64,000 bases of DNA, taken from NCBI GenBank assembly GCA_032622095.1, contig CP136066.1:100275319-100339318 (forward strand), written 5' to 3'. Made by a program: the position numbers and the translations under genes. This DNA comes from Siphonodentalium dalli (lineage: Eukaryota > Mollusca > Scaphopoda > Gadilida > Siphonodentaliidae). Below the pieces are notes generated by a model. It worked only from the letters and a program-made list of their open reading frames with translations, was not told the origin of the DNA and did no database searches. Shown here piece by piece: positions 34,529-45,736 of this stretch; position 1 is the stretch's first letter, and each line of letters begins with the position of its first letter.

Positions 34529-36510
34529 AGATAGATAGATAATTTTTTAATGGCTAAAAGATGCAAAATTTGCAGACATGAGCATAAGCATATATACAAA
34601 AGTGTAAACACAGAGTGTGACATTCATATAGAATAAATATAAAAAGTATAGATATATAAATATAACAAGAATGCAGCTTGACAGTTCTGTAGAGGGACAA
34701 GATAGTGAATAAACCTAGCTTAGTAATGACTACTAAATAGATACTCATACCTGTATATATATATACACAACATGAAAAGTCAACCCGTGCTATCCCACCC
34801 TCCTCCCTCAACAGGACTGTCATGTTGCTTAAGAGATACTAGTAATAGAACCAACAGCTCTTCGCCACCTGCATATACATACTGCTGCCATGTATGGCCG
34901 GCTTTAGACTGGCATGTCCATGACCGAAAGATGGAATCCCTAAATACAGGCAGCAGTGACAATATATGCAGCTGGCCAAGTACTGTCATCGTACATAGAA
35001 AGATAGAGAGGAAAATAGAGTAGTAGAAGAGAAATATACATATGAATACGCTCGTCTGACAAGTCATGCCATCGATTGCCATCAAGGAGCGCACAGGAAA
35101 GCAAGCCAAAGCTTGCTTATTTCCACTGTGGTCCTTAATGGTAACCGACCACATGACTGACCAGGCCACAGTACACGTTCTCATAAGGTCGTACGGTATT
35201 ATTAATAGCATGATTCACACCATTAATAATATACAAAGTCAGATTCCTCAGTACCTAAACTTTTATCGAATAATTCCTGTTTTATTAGGTGATTCCATGT
35301 AGCAAAGTTGCAGTTAGGTTCAATATATTTTACATAATTATTCCACAATGTGATTCCTGTGTAGAAAAAGCTATTGTAACCAAATACCCTAACATGAGGC
35401 ACAGATAATCTAAAGATTCCAGACCGGAGATTATATTTACAATGAGTGTTCGAAAATTGGAATCCATCTCTTAGGTATGTAGGAGCATTCCCATCTGTTA
35501 TATTTTTCATCATAGTCAGCTTTCTTTGGCAAACTCTGGATTCAACCGGAAGCCATTTAATGGTTTTAAACTCTTCATAACCTATATGTGAAAATCTATC
35601 CAAGCTCAGAACAAACCGGATTAATTTGTTTTGAAATATTTGTAGTTTATTTTTGGTAGTTTTACTCAAAGAGCTATACCAAATAGAGGATGCATAATCG
35701 AGGTGGCATTGAATTAATGAGTTAGCAAGTAGTTTCTTTGTGAAAGGGGTTAGAAAGTCAGCCTTTCTATATAAAAATTTGAGACGAGCAGTTACTTTAT
35801 TTAGTACCTGTTTGGCCATTTGTTCCCCAGTGAGACTTTCATCGAGACAGGCACCCAGATATTTCACCTCCTTGGCGGACTGAATATTGATACCATTGCA
35901 GCAGATTGCAAGTTCGGGACATTTATTAATTTTGCGTTTGGAGCCAAATAAGATGGATTCTGTTTTGCCTAAATGAAGTGACAATTTGTTGTCGACTAGC
36001 CAGTGGCTTAGTGATGTTAGTTCAGTACTCAGCTGATCTGCTATCACTTTTGAATAATTTCCCGAGACTATCACAGCTGAGTCATATGCATACAGTAGTA
36101 ACTTGCAATTTACGGCTGCAACGGCATCGTTCGCGTATAATAAAAACAGAAGAGGTCCCAATATTTACCCTTGATGGACACCACACGTGATATTCATAGC
36201 ATGTGAGTGTGTTCCACTTATGTCAGTAATTTGGGTCCTGTCTGACAGATATGATGAGAACCATGTTACGGTGTTATTATCACTGCATAGAGCACTTAAT
36301 TTGTCCAAAAGGATAGTATGGTTCACAGTGTCAAATGCTTTCTGGAGGTCAATAAAGACCATTCCAGTAAGCGATCCCTTTTCCATGTTCCTTCTAATAG
36401 AGTCGGTGAGAGAGATAAGGGTAGATTCGGTTGATATCAGACCTGATTGATCAGTAGCATGTGTTCCCATGGATATATTAACGTCGTTCTGTGGCAATGC
36501 TGACAAAGCC
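34529..36510 (-). mobile_element. 5'-truncated LINE (CR1/L2/Jockey-like), 2.0 kb
   Basis: On the minus strand the element runs from an RT core starting near 36506, through the RT C-terminus to 35223. A ~690-base 3' UTR follows and ends in AGCCATTAAAAAATTATC plus ATCTATCTAT repeats (34530-34542). The tandem tail is characteristic of CR1/L2-group LINEs. There is no endonuclease or ORF1, so it is truncated at the 5' end as most LINE insertions are. The UTR contains a 16-base hairpin with CAAGCTTTGGCTTG. I could not define a target duplication. Confidence 0.85.
35223..36506 (-). pseudogene. LINE reverse transcriptase, inactivated
   Basis: Two minus-strand frames in register, 36506-36165 and 36161-35223, are separated by one TAA. 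The first has VFIDLQKAFDTVNH with the first catalytic Asp, then WFSSYLSDRTQ and GVHQG. The stop falls inside the conserved G(V)PQGS-GPLLF block, where Pro is also His. The second opens GPLLFLLYAND and reaches LLLYAYDSAVIVSG. The expected YADD has Tyr for the first Asp of the pair, so polymerisation should fail even without the stop. WLVDNKLSLHLGKTESILFG, VKYLG and HLDYASSIWYSSLSK follow, then the thumb region. This is the longest coding remnant in the window. Few lesions imply a comparatively young copy. Confidence 0.9.
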
Positions 36511-38140
36511 TCAAACTTCCAGAACGCTCATAATTCAAACCACATGTGAATAAATGTTATTGGTTATTACATGGTATATACTGAAGAAATATAGACATAG
36601 AACGGCTATCTACTAATAATGGCGAGTATGCTATTTCAAACCGGTACGGGTTCCTGTACGGGCAATCGCAATGCCCGTTTGGAAATCGCAAACTGTTTAC
36701 GGGCAGGATTCTTCACATCGGCTAATAAAACATTATTTATGATACAGAGAAATTGCAATTAGCATTACCTTTTTTGGCCGAGATTATATTTGCTGTTATA
36801 GAGAGAATGGGCCTCTGGATATCCAGTTGCATCCATCAGGAAGAGGCAACAAACAGTGGGAAGGGGTTGGGTGTTTTTCTTTTTCCACTCTTTTTGGTAA
36901 AAATTTTCAACATATGGATTTCAGGAATGATTTCATAAACCGATCGATTGATTACTAAAACAGTTGGAATTTTCAGACTGAGAAATGTAAGTTATGACAG
37001 GTCTAATATTCATTAACGTTAGTTAAATTTTCCAACCAATATTCGGTGTAAGATGTGTTGTTTTAGTCCCAGGGTTGAATAATGTCCAAATATAAGACCG
37101 AATTGGCCCCTTAATACATGTGTTAGTCATATTTAGTGTTTTGGGCTGGAAGCGTTCAACATTTCGAAGGGTTGCGGCACAATATGGGAAAATGTATCCC
37201 CAAATCGGGTCAGGATCTAAGCCCGGAAGTTGGTTGGAAAGTTAAACTTGGGAAACAATAAAGAGCGTTTAGTGATATTTCATTCCTCATCTTGTATGAA
37301 CAAAGAGCGTTTCTTTCAGTCATGCGCAAACCCCTAAAACCGCTGTAAAGTCACTCAGACTTGGGTAAGATTTTTTCAGAGTATATACCGGAATTTCGTG
37401 TATTTATCGACATATATTGTCCTCAATATCAAATCGCCTATATATATCATTCTTGGTTTTCAAATTAGAAAAACACATCAAGTAACTAAACGGTTGTCTC
37501 CAAAAGAGTAATATATACGTGTATATATAAATCCACTGTGATACATGATGCCAATGTATAATGGTATAGAGACTGCGTACGTAACAACATCCATCCCTTA
37601 ATCACATAGCAGTCATTACTGGAGTGAACTTAGTTGTGTGTGAAATATTTGCCTTGGTAGGTTGTTAGCTAAGTGCTGGAAACCGCCTCGAGAATTTGAA
37701 CATAAAACAGGGATTAAGTCGCAACTTTATTAATGACATTTACCGATGGAAGGTTGCAATAAACATGTTATTGCATAGCTGACTCCTATTCCATATAATT
37801 AATGTACTTCTGATTGAGAAATATTACCGTTCAAAAACATAATATATGAGGAACTGACACAAAACGTATCGTTGTGACTGCTACGAGCATATGCTGGTTC
37901 ATATTTAAAACAAGTTGATACCTTATTTGTTCGGAAATACTCAGAAGTTTTCTATAACATGCTGACCAAATTTGCCACTCGGAGGTTCGTGGAATATTAA
38001 TCAATCCATACATCTAGGAGAATCCTTCGACTGACAACTCTTTGGTCAGAATGTTAGAGCAAACAACTGTATCAGCTTTTTGAAAAATAGTATAGCATAT
38101 GCTCGTAGCTGCCAAAATACTATGTAATATATTATTATCT
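36511..38140. other. Intergenic, AAAGAGCG motif pair
   Basis: AATAAAGAGCGTTTAG and ACAAAGAGCGTTTC near 37259-37310 resemble the motif pair in the repeats at 54355-54640 and 60860-61160. No gene found. Confidence 0.4.
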
Positions 38141-38143
38141 TAC

Positions 38144-38186
38144 CTTTTTCCTGGTTTCTGGTCGCGTTTGCGATCGCTTCAGCCAT
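38144..38186 (-). other. Candidate first coding exon (very tentative)
   Basis: On the minus strand AAAATGG starts a 14-codon frame reading MAEAIANATRNQEK. It ends in GAAAAAG followed by GTAAGA, a good splice-donor consensus. A CACGTG E-box lies about 20 bases upstream (38207-38212), and local GC is higher than average. No downstream exon could be identified, the frame is too short for homology, and a related ATGGC..GATCG..AGAAGCGACC stretch lies inverted nearby at 38370-38413. It may equally be repeat sequence. Confidence 0.15.
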
Positions 38187-39088
38187 TTTGAATCTTAACT
38201 TGAAACCACGTGATTCCCCACCGTGAAGTATCGGTGACAAAGTTCACCAATTTGACCGTACCCGTTCCCATTGAACGTGTATCTCAAACTCGCTAACGAT
38301 TTTTATTTATTTCGCATGTTTTGGAAAGCGCCGAAAGCAACACAAGCGACAAAACATGCGACATTTCGCTTTCGGTCGCTTCTGCCGATCGCGGCCATAG
38401 CCAGAGGCGCCATTATAATTAGCATGGTTAACTGTATAGTAAAGATACCCACGATGGTTTAAATATAGTATCTGCATTTATCAATTGAAAACTTGGCGAT
38501 TGAAAATGGCGCCAAACGTCGACACTCACGTGTTTCAAAATTTCTAGTGCATACTCGCTGTTTTTTTTGTCAAAGTTTGTACTAAGTTAATCTCATCGCT
38601 GTGAAAAACCTATGAACTACATGTATATATAATATATATTCGATATAATTGACATGTATTAAGTGTTTATTTGATATAAAACAAATTAGGTGTGTGGGAA
38701 AAGAAATAACGCGGTGCATGGAGCTCACGAAAAAAATGAGCTGGGCTTAATCGGCCATGAATGAAAAAAATGAATGCGGTGTACGACAGTCGCAAACAAA
38801 TTAACAAGTACCGCAGTACGATTACGGAGGATTACGCACGTCAACTGCTCGCAATTGTGGTGTTACCACTTGCACGTTGTTGAATTGCGGTACAACCGCG
38901 GTCATTAACGGCAGGCTACCTTTTTAAAGGGGTAGATTAGTTAGAGCATAGCTGTAGTTGTAGTGAACAAAGGCAAAGCATTGTCAAAGCACAGCGTGTA
39001 ACTGATTCAGTTGAAGCTCAAGACTATTTATAAAAACATTCTACGAACTTTCTACTTCGGCACTTCGTTAATTCTAAAGCATACCAAG
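38187..39088. other. Intergenic, nothing recognised
   Basis: No coding motifs. The 63-codon frame at 38271-38462 is read opposite to an equally open minus frame and is unsupported. Confidence 0.4.
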
Positions 39089-39549
39089 TTAAAGATGCAT
39101 TATCCGAATTAACGCTCCTAACTTGCTATTTATTTGGCTTTGGGGGTAAAAATATTCGAGTCGAGGAACCCACCCATCAAAGCTCACAGAGTGATCAGAT
39201 ATCGACTTTTGAAGTTTGTTATATCTCGAGAATTGCAATAATTTGTGGCCCAGAAACATGTGGTTAAACGGACGGTCTCGGACAAAATTGCGGATGAAGA
39301 TGGATAACTCTAATCCAAGTGTTAATACGGCCAAATTTCGTGATACTTAAGTGATAATACGGCCATATTTTGTTGAACAAAATGTTGATAAATAACACGT
39401 TTTGGGAAATTTGATACCATTGTTGTCAGTGGTTAGCATTATTTTGTTGCAATAATTCGATTCTGATAACTAAAGCGTACTTTGAATAAATGTTGTTGTT
39501 GTGGTATCTTGGTGATATGGGGACCGTCTGATCGCATGAGTACCTTTAA
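39089..39549. mobile_element. TTAA-bounded fold-back MITE, copy 2 (diverged)
   Basis: Same family as 22589-23073. The left end TTAAAGATGCATTATCCG is degraded and the right end GAGTACCTTTAA intact. It shares TTTGGCTTTGGGGGTAAAAA, ATTCGAGTCGAGGAACCC, CCCATCAAAGCTCA and AGATATCGACTTTTGAA. An AATAAATGTTGTTGTTGTGG stretch in the right half is absent from copy 1. Confidence 0.75.
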
Positions 39550-40362
39550 GGAACGACATAAATTAAAGGGTCACACTAATTAGTGTAACCCTTGCCGGAA
39601 TCAAATAACAGGTGTTAGGGGGTGGTATGTGTTATATACGGTATAGCCTGGAATACTAAAAGGAGGGGGATCTGAAGCGGCCATCGTTTTACTTCAATGT
39701 AATAATTTAGAGTGCACCACATGAGCAACACACGCGATCCAATCAGCTTGGGGTCCACAAGTTAGTACTCTGTGATAGGCTACCTATATATAACATCTAG
39801 GTTCTACAGCCATATAATACCTGTACCATTGGTATTATCGGAGTGCAGTAGGCACTCAATTGCGTATATGAACACTGGTGTGCATATGCTGATTGTTTTA
39901 TCTGTGAGTGTATATACTATATATAAAATTATGGACTATTTAGTTGATTTCTAAAAGCAAATTATGTTTTAATTATGGCTATCACTACATATTCGATGAA
40001 ATCATACAGTCGAATTACAAAAGCAATAACTGCACTGCGCATCATTCTGCGTGAATAGTATAATTTGACCACGCAGAAACTGATTGTATGACCCGCTTCG
40101 TTTCGCCATGGAATAAGTTTCTTTGTTGTCAGATTCTAGTAGATTATACGCGCCTATATGCGCAGTATATTTATGTCTTAATTATAACACGTCTTAAAAT
40201 CGCCGAGACTCTCGTAGTTTCGTAAAAAGTGTTTAGGTGTGTCCTCTGCATGGTTTATTGTTGCATAGTTAGCAGATATCGATGGTAGCACATTCATTTT
40301 GACCTGTTGCTAACTTTGTTGAATAAAAGTGCGTTTTGGCTTGGGTTTAATACTGCATGATT
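39550..40362. other. Intergenic, small palindrome
   Basis: AGGGTCACACTAATTAGTGT, nearly palindromic to 39592, lies beside the MITE end. No gene found. Confidence 0.4.
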
Positions 40363-40503
40363 GAAGCGAGACACAACATAAACTGATCTGAACGCAGGGA
40401 CGTCGCTACCGTATAGATGGTCTTCGCATTTACTAGTTGGGTGACCAACCTCGAACTTGAGTTAGAACTAATTCCCAACAGTAAATTAATGTTGTGTCGC
40501 TTC
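40363..40503. repeat. 141-bp segment with inverted ends
   Basis: GAAGCGAGACACAACAT (40363-40379) and ATGTTGTGTCGCTTC (40489-40503) are inverted with a 2-base difference. It could be a very small non-autonomous element; no target duplication was evident. Confidence 0.5.
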
Positions 40504-41734
40504 TTCGTTTAGCATTATCAAACTGGCACCACATTTTTTATTTTTCCAACTGATGCGGCTTCAAGCATTAAATTTCTAACTTCTGAAAGCATTGACCACG
40601 TTTGGGTGCGAGGCATTATTATGTTTATTGGATGCATTCTTGCGGTGATCGAAGATACGTGTATTATACCGGGTTTTCGATCATCAGTTTGATTTGATGA
40701 AATAAGGGCACATTCTGTTTTCACATTATTGGTTGGAAATTTCTTAGACGAGCCTCAATAACATTTTCGAGTCTATTGCTTACATGCACAACTGATGTTT
40801 CATATTGTTGAACATTTTGACCAGGGTTGGAACTGTCAGACACGTCCCCGAACGAATCAAGTGGGGTTTAATCCGGACGGAAGAGAGAGACACGCCGTCG
40901 GCTGATCGAGCGTGACTAACATATATCCGATTATACCGGAAGCGGAAATTGTCATGTCACACTGTGTCGGGTCGGATCGGATTACAGCCCGTAGACGTCA
41001 ACCCCGAACGAGCTGTCTTGTAAACAAACAAAGATGTCAGAAGCATTCTCCGGCTCATCTTAGAAGTTTTCCCAAGTTGACGTCGCGCATCGATCAGCTT
41101 TGGATTGGAGTAATTACAGATAGGCGAAAGCTGATTTAACCGGACAAGAAATCGAACCCGAGTGATAACGCTAAAAGGCTTCTGTTGGGCCCATACTAGA
41201 CACATAATGGGGCACAGTAATCACCAAGCATCTGGTGTTGGCGGTCAATAGCAGGAGAAGAAAATACATTCCGATACTAATTACATACAATGTTCATGAT
41301 GTCTTCAAAGGATCGAACAATGGCGTATTTGTGTGTCCTAAATATATAGGATATTGGAAGCTTTAAAATGGCAGGCTCATATAGAAATTGGGATGTGTCA
41401 AAGCTGGCATTAAAGCGGTTTTGCAAGATTACAGTAACAATATATACGAGTTCAGTCTGCCTTGGCGGTCAATAGCGAAGAAGAAAACATGATCCGTTAT
41501 TAATTGCACAAGGACATTCACAATGTTATCGATGTCTTCCAAATATTGAACAATGGCTTACTCGTTTGTCCTGATATATACATGTATAGGATAACTAATG
41601 CCTTTAAATGAGCCGGAACGGAAAGCGGGATAGCATCACCAAATTCAACCCCCCCCCCCTGCCGTGGGGACCTCATTTTGCTTATGCATTATCTTCTATG
41701 AAGTATTTATAGTAACATTGTTTTTAGTTTATGT
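40504..41734. other. Intergenic, internal direct similarity
   Basis: Around 41235-41400 and 41463-41640 similar words recur (GGCGGTCAATAGC, GAAGAAAA, ATGTCTTC, GAACAATGGC, TGTCCTAAATATATAGGATA or a variant). This indicates a diverged ~225-bp tandem duplication. C-run near 41650. No gene. Confidence 0.5.
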
Positions 41735-41945
41735 TTCCCTTCCCCTCATTTACAGAGGATAAATTGTATAATCGACGTGACTAATGGGTGAACATCACCA
41801 ACTTCACCTGGAGAACTTAAATCTGATCGTAGGTCTCCCATATTGCAGTTGAGGCTTAATCAGAATGAGGTCCCACAGAGGGTGAATTGTCACTAAATTC
41901 ACCCTATGGGGACCTCATTCTGCAAATGACAAACACACTTTTTGC
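41735..41945 (+). repeat. Dispersed repeat family R32, copy 2, with hairpin
   Basis: Aligns with 31840-32110. Its terminal part is a compact hairpin: CAGAATGAGGTCCCACAGAG and GGTGAATT pair with AATTCACCCTATGGGGACCT and CATTCTG at 41861-41928. Confidence 0.75.
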
Positions 41946-42512
41946 AGACATGTAGGCCTACCTTCCCGACATGCACGCGGATCACAATGTCCTCATATCG
42001 AGATAGAAACCAGTTGCGCATTCGCTGGCCGATTTATATTGTCTAATGCGTCACGCACTGTATATACCATGTGAGCCACTGGGTCATCTTATAACGCACG
42101 AATAGAGGAATCCTAAAAAGTTCATTATCAAAGGGTTAAAACCGAATGACGAAGCTTGTTAAATTCATATGACACCATTGCCGTTATAGGATCAAAAAAC
42201 CGACGGACGTCGCCTGCCGCCGGCTGTTTACAGTACTATCCTGATTCTATCTTTCGGTTCGTGTCTTTGATTCCCCGTTTTGTGCCTAATGAGGGTATTA
42301 TTTCAATGGTTTCTCCGCCGAGCTGAGCCATAAAACGTGAAACTGAAATATCATGTGAACCGCGATAACCGCGATCCAAGGACGTTTTATGGCAACGGTA
42401 TGAGTATTATTACAGCCGTCAACAAAGCTTTGTAATCAATTGAGTACAGAATACAGCTTGGCAACATGCAATTTTTAAAGATGTATTTGGAATCCCAGAG
42501 CTCCATTAAATC
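41946..42512. other. Intergenic, nothing recognised
   Basis: No coding or RNA motif seen. Confidence 0.4.
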
Positions 42513-42760
42513 TGCTTTCACAGACCTGTGGCTGATGTATGTGGCCAATGCATGCGGCTATCTGGTTATGCGCAACGTTTCAATCCATACATATATCAGG
42601 GGTTGCGACTGACGCAGTTAAACGCATCCGATTTCAACAAAGTTTTGAAATCGGTTGCGTTTAACTGCGTCAGCCGCAACCTCAGTGATATATGTATGGC
42701 TTGAAACGTTGCGCACATACCCCGATAGCCGCATGCGTCAGCCGAGGGTCTGTGAAAGCA
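42513..42760. repeat. 248-bp long hairpin
   Basis: TGCTTTCACAGACC at the left end and GGTCTGTGAAAGCA at the right end. Arms share GCATGCGGCTATC, GCGCAACGTTTCAA, CCATACATATATCA, CTGACGCAGTTAAACGCA and CGATTTCAA. The centre is near 42637. Arms of about 115 bp carry few mismatches, implying recent origin. Confidence 0.85.
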
Positions 42761-42808
42761 GCTTTACAGCTACATATCACTTTTGTAACATATCATTTTA
42801 AAACATTA

Positions 42809-43174
42809 TTAAAGGGGGGGGGGGGCTGTACACTAAATCAAGCCATTTATGGGACCATCTCCTATTCCACTTAACAGAATATATGCAACAAATGAATGTG
42901 AGCCATGGGTGAGTACAAAATACACTCATTTACTTTATGAACGACACACAACAACATGGTAATTATAACGAAAATGAGTTTATGGCTCGCGTCATTAACT
43001 CATTTTCATTATAATTACCATGTTGTTTGTATCGTTCTTAGAGCACATTCATGAGTGCATTTTGCACTCATCCGTGGCTCAAATTCATTCATTTGTTGCA
43101 TATGTATACCCTGCTGAGTAATAGGAGATGGTCCCATAAAGGGCCGGATTTTATAGTGTACAGTACCCCTTTAA
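42809..43174. mobile_element. TTAA-bounded fold-back MITE, second family
   Basis: Left end TTAAAGGGG (with an expanded G run) then CTGTACACTA. The right end is TAGTGTACAGTACCCCTTTAA. Arms share TTTATGGGACCATCTCCTA, GCAACAAATGAATG, GAGCCA and AACATGGTAATTATAA with reverse complements around a centre near 42985. It has the same TTAA edge as 6719-7117 and 22589-23073 but a different terminus. It lies 48 bp from the preceding hairpin. Confidence 0.8.
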
Positions 43175-43404
43175 ACTTTTCTGCTTATAACACGACTGAC
43201 GACCACAAGCATCAAATTAAAGGGACACAATTCATTTGAAATGGGTTCATGCGAAATAACATAAAAGTCTGTAAAACAACTATCATCAACAAGTACATTA
43301 CATTATTAATAACTTTCCAATAATAAGATGTCACAAGTTAAAACTGTTACAGTGTAATTACCAATCAGATACCAATTAGTCCACTTAGATACCAAAGTTT
43401 AATC

Positions 43405-43560
43405 AAATGTTGACGGTAAACATTGGAAAAGGTCTGAGCATTGAAAATATTCTGAAAATTATATTCAGACTGAATTGTCAATGTGTGTTAAAAAATCACT
43501 GTAACAGTATTGTTTACATAAGAACAACTTTTGTCTATTTCACCGTGTTCTTCTTTATTA
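43405..43560 (+). repeat. Dispersed repeat R43, copy 1
   Basis: GACGGTAAACATTGGAAAAGG, GAAAATATTCTGAAAAT, TTCAGACTGAATTGTCAATG, TGTGTT and AAATCACTGTAACAG align with 55670-55815, and partly with 55545-55650. Confidence 0.75.
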
Positions 43561-43779
43561 TATCTTTATTTTCCTCCATTTACTGAAGAGTTATAAATAA
43601 TGATACAAAAAAATAGTACATGTAATATGAACAGAGAATGAGCCAGGGTAAACTAGAAAATAAGATAGTAAACATAATTATAATAATACGTGAATATGAT
43701 GTAGTCGAGTGCTCGCACTCGAATGAGTATATACAAATGTAGTGAGATTATGATAATAGTGCTGATTATTGATAGTGCT

Positions 43780-44183
43780 GGTGGCAATGTTGGTGGTGGT
43801 GATTATAAAGAAGATGACTATGGCGTTTGACAATGGTGATGATGATTATGATGCCGACGACGATGATGATGGTGAGGATTATGGTGATGGTGGTGATGAT
43901 GATGATGATGATGATGATGACGTCGAAGACGATGATGATGGATGACGGCGATGACGTTGACAATGGTGATGATGATTATGTTGACGCGACGACGGCGATG
44001 ATGATTAAGGTGATGATGATGCAGATTGTGATGATGATAACATCGAGGACCATGATGATAACGACGATGATGATGATGATGATGACGACGACGATGATGA
44101 TGATGACGACGACGATGATGATGAAGATGAAGATGGTACTGCTGTTGGGTGTGATGATAATGATGATGATGGTGATGGTGACT
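43780..44183 (+). repeat. Compound (GAT/GAC)n microsatellite
   Basis: About 400 bases dominated by GATGATGAT and GACGAC triplets. It yields His-rich minus-strand and Met/Asp-rich plus-strand frames (up to 159 codons). These reflect the triplet repeat and are not called genes. Confidence 0.92.
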
Positions 44184-45585
44184 AACGGTTAAGTATAGTA
44201 TAGCGCTTCGTATACTATAGTCAAGATGTATATAATTGTGCACCCGTGTTACCTCGTAGTTAATCATAGTAATGTCTGACTGATTTGGATTATTCAATTG
44301 ACTGGGGTGTATTTATATGCAGGAGTGCGCTGTACCACAGCCATAATTTGGCAGTAAATGTTACAATGTTACAATGTCCGAGCGCCATTGATTCCTTAAT
44401 TACGAGACTAATTTATCGAATGAGGTCAAATTTTCGCATATAACAAGACTCGTATGTTATTCTGCACCATTCTGACGAATGCCGACTTTCATTTCGCATT
44501 ATTTTCGTTTTTATCGAAAAATAATCGTTCTCTATGGAGATTCCCATGTAAGTTTTTTCAACCAAACAAAATTCATTGTTTTGCCAATTTCAAGCTAGTT
44601 TATAGCATGGTCATGGCATAATTTGGCCTAGTGTGTGACGGTAGACGTTCCTTGAGTGTGCACAACAAATTTTGGTCCCAACGAAGCAGGCTAAAATCCT
44701 GAAATTTGTCAATTTTACTTTGCGTGTGAAGAAAATATTCATTTAAACTTCCAATATTGGTTGAAATATGCTCAACAACATTCAGTTGAATGGTGACATT
44801 ATTTATAGTCACCGACTAACTTCCACGATGAATCAAATTTGTTTTTATCGGTGACAATTATGTCGCGAAAGATAAAAATGTAAATTTTTTAAAGAAAATG
44901 TTAAATTTTAGCTCATTTTAAGACTTTAATTGCTTGGTAATTATTGAGATTGCAGTTTCCTTATATGGCAACTCCTTATTTGGAAATTTCTTGCGCATGC
45001 GCAGAAATGATAGAATTCCATGAAGACGTCGCCATTTTTTTTATTAGTCCAGGCAGAGAAATTTTTGTTTCATTTATTTAATTTATGATGGCGATGTTAT
45101 TTGATCAATAATAGTAAATTTTTTGTTGATAACACGATGGTTAGATCAGTTCTGCAAATATCCACCGCACCTGCGAAGTTGATTTGTATAATCGCAGATT
45201 TCAATGATCCTTTGTTCTTGTACTAATAATAATACTATTACGCGTTGGGCGGATCTACTGGTTATCCGTAACTTTTTGATTATCTCCCCTGATCTCGTTA
45301 GGTGATCACGTGACCAAATACAAATGGCAGCTACCATGAAAATTAGAAGATTCATCGTTTGCGATACAAAACTTAACTAAAATGGCAATTTTATTGGAGG
45401 AAAAATTTAATTTATTTTGCGAATGAAATGTAAACCTCACCGCGAGGATATGAAATATATAAACGTGTTTATGGGTGGCTAAATCAAGCAGATATCGCCA
45501 TTATTGTTGCCTGCATTGTCTCTGTTTAGTTGTTTGCCTTCTGGAAGTTCTGCCAAGTTCTGGCAGTTCTGCAACTCAGTGTACT
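44184..45585. other. Intergenic with one NRF-1-like site
   Basis: A small hairpin, TATAGTATAGCGCTTCGTATACTATA-like, lies near 44197-44220. See the NRF-1-like palindrome at 44992-45003. No gene motif was found up to the transposase scrap. Confidence 0.4.
44992..45003. promoter_or_regulatory. NRF-1-type palindrome TGCGCATGCGCA
   Basis: Perfect 12-bp match to the classic NRF-1 (erect wing/EWG-like) binding palindrome. A GACGTCGCCATTTTT block (CRE-like plus YY1-like) follows about 25 bases later. Such sites mark CpG promoters of housekeeping genes in animals, but no transcript start or first exon could be assigned here. Confidence 0.3.
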
Positions 45586-45736
45586 TTAAAACCTGATATG
45601 TTTGCTCTGCTTCTTTCCATGGTGGCTAATAGAGAAGCAGGATACCAACATGAGATTATCAATAACAGCAGCCGAAAGACTGTCAATTACCTTAAGGTAT
45701 TTGGCTACTGCCACTACTGGTACGTACTTCTCGTAG
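45586..45736 (+). pseudogene. PIF/Harbinger (HARBI1-like) transposase N-terminal scrap
   Basis: LKPDMFALLLSMV (to 45624) and, one frame over, LIEKQDTNMR followed by ITAAERLSITLRYLAT (45626 to the stop at 45734-45736). These match the N-terminal region of HARBI1-type transposases, where PDMF..LL..V, LI.KQ(D/N)T(N)MR and (I/V)...ERL..TLR(F/Y)LATG occur in this order ahead of the DDE catalytic domain. A one-base shift separates the blocks and the frame stops soon after LAT. The helix-turn-helix and all catalytic residues are missing. Function is impossible; assignment is by motif recall. Confidence 0.65.

Noticed and set aside
41140-41175. tRNA-like TCGAACCCG word
   Set aside because: No matching A-box, cloverleaf or acceptor stem could be formed around it.
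43818-44297. 159-codon His-rich protein on the minus strand
   Set aside because: It is the translation of a GAT/GAC triplet microsatellite. The opposite strand is equally open as a Met/Asp-rich frame.
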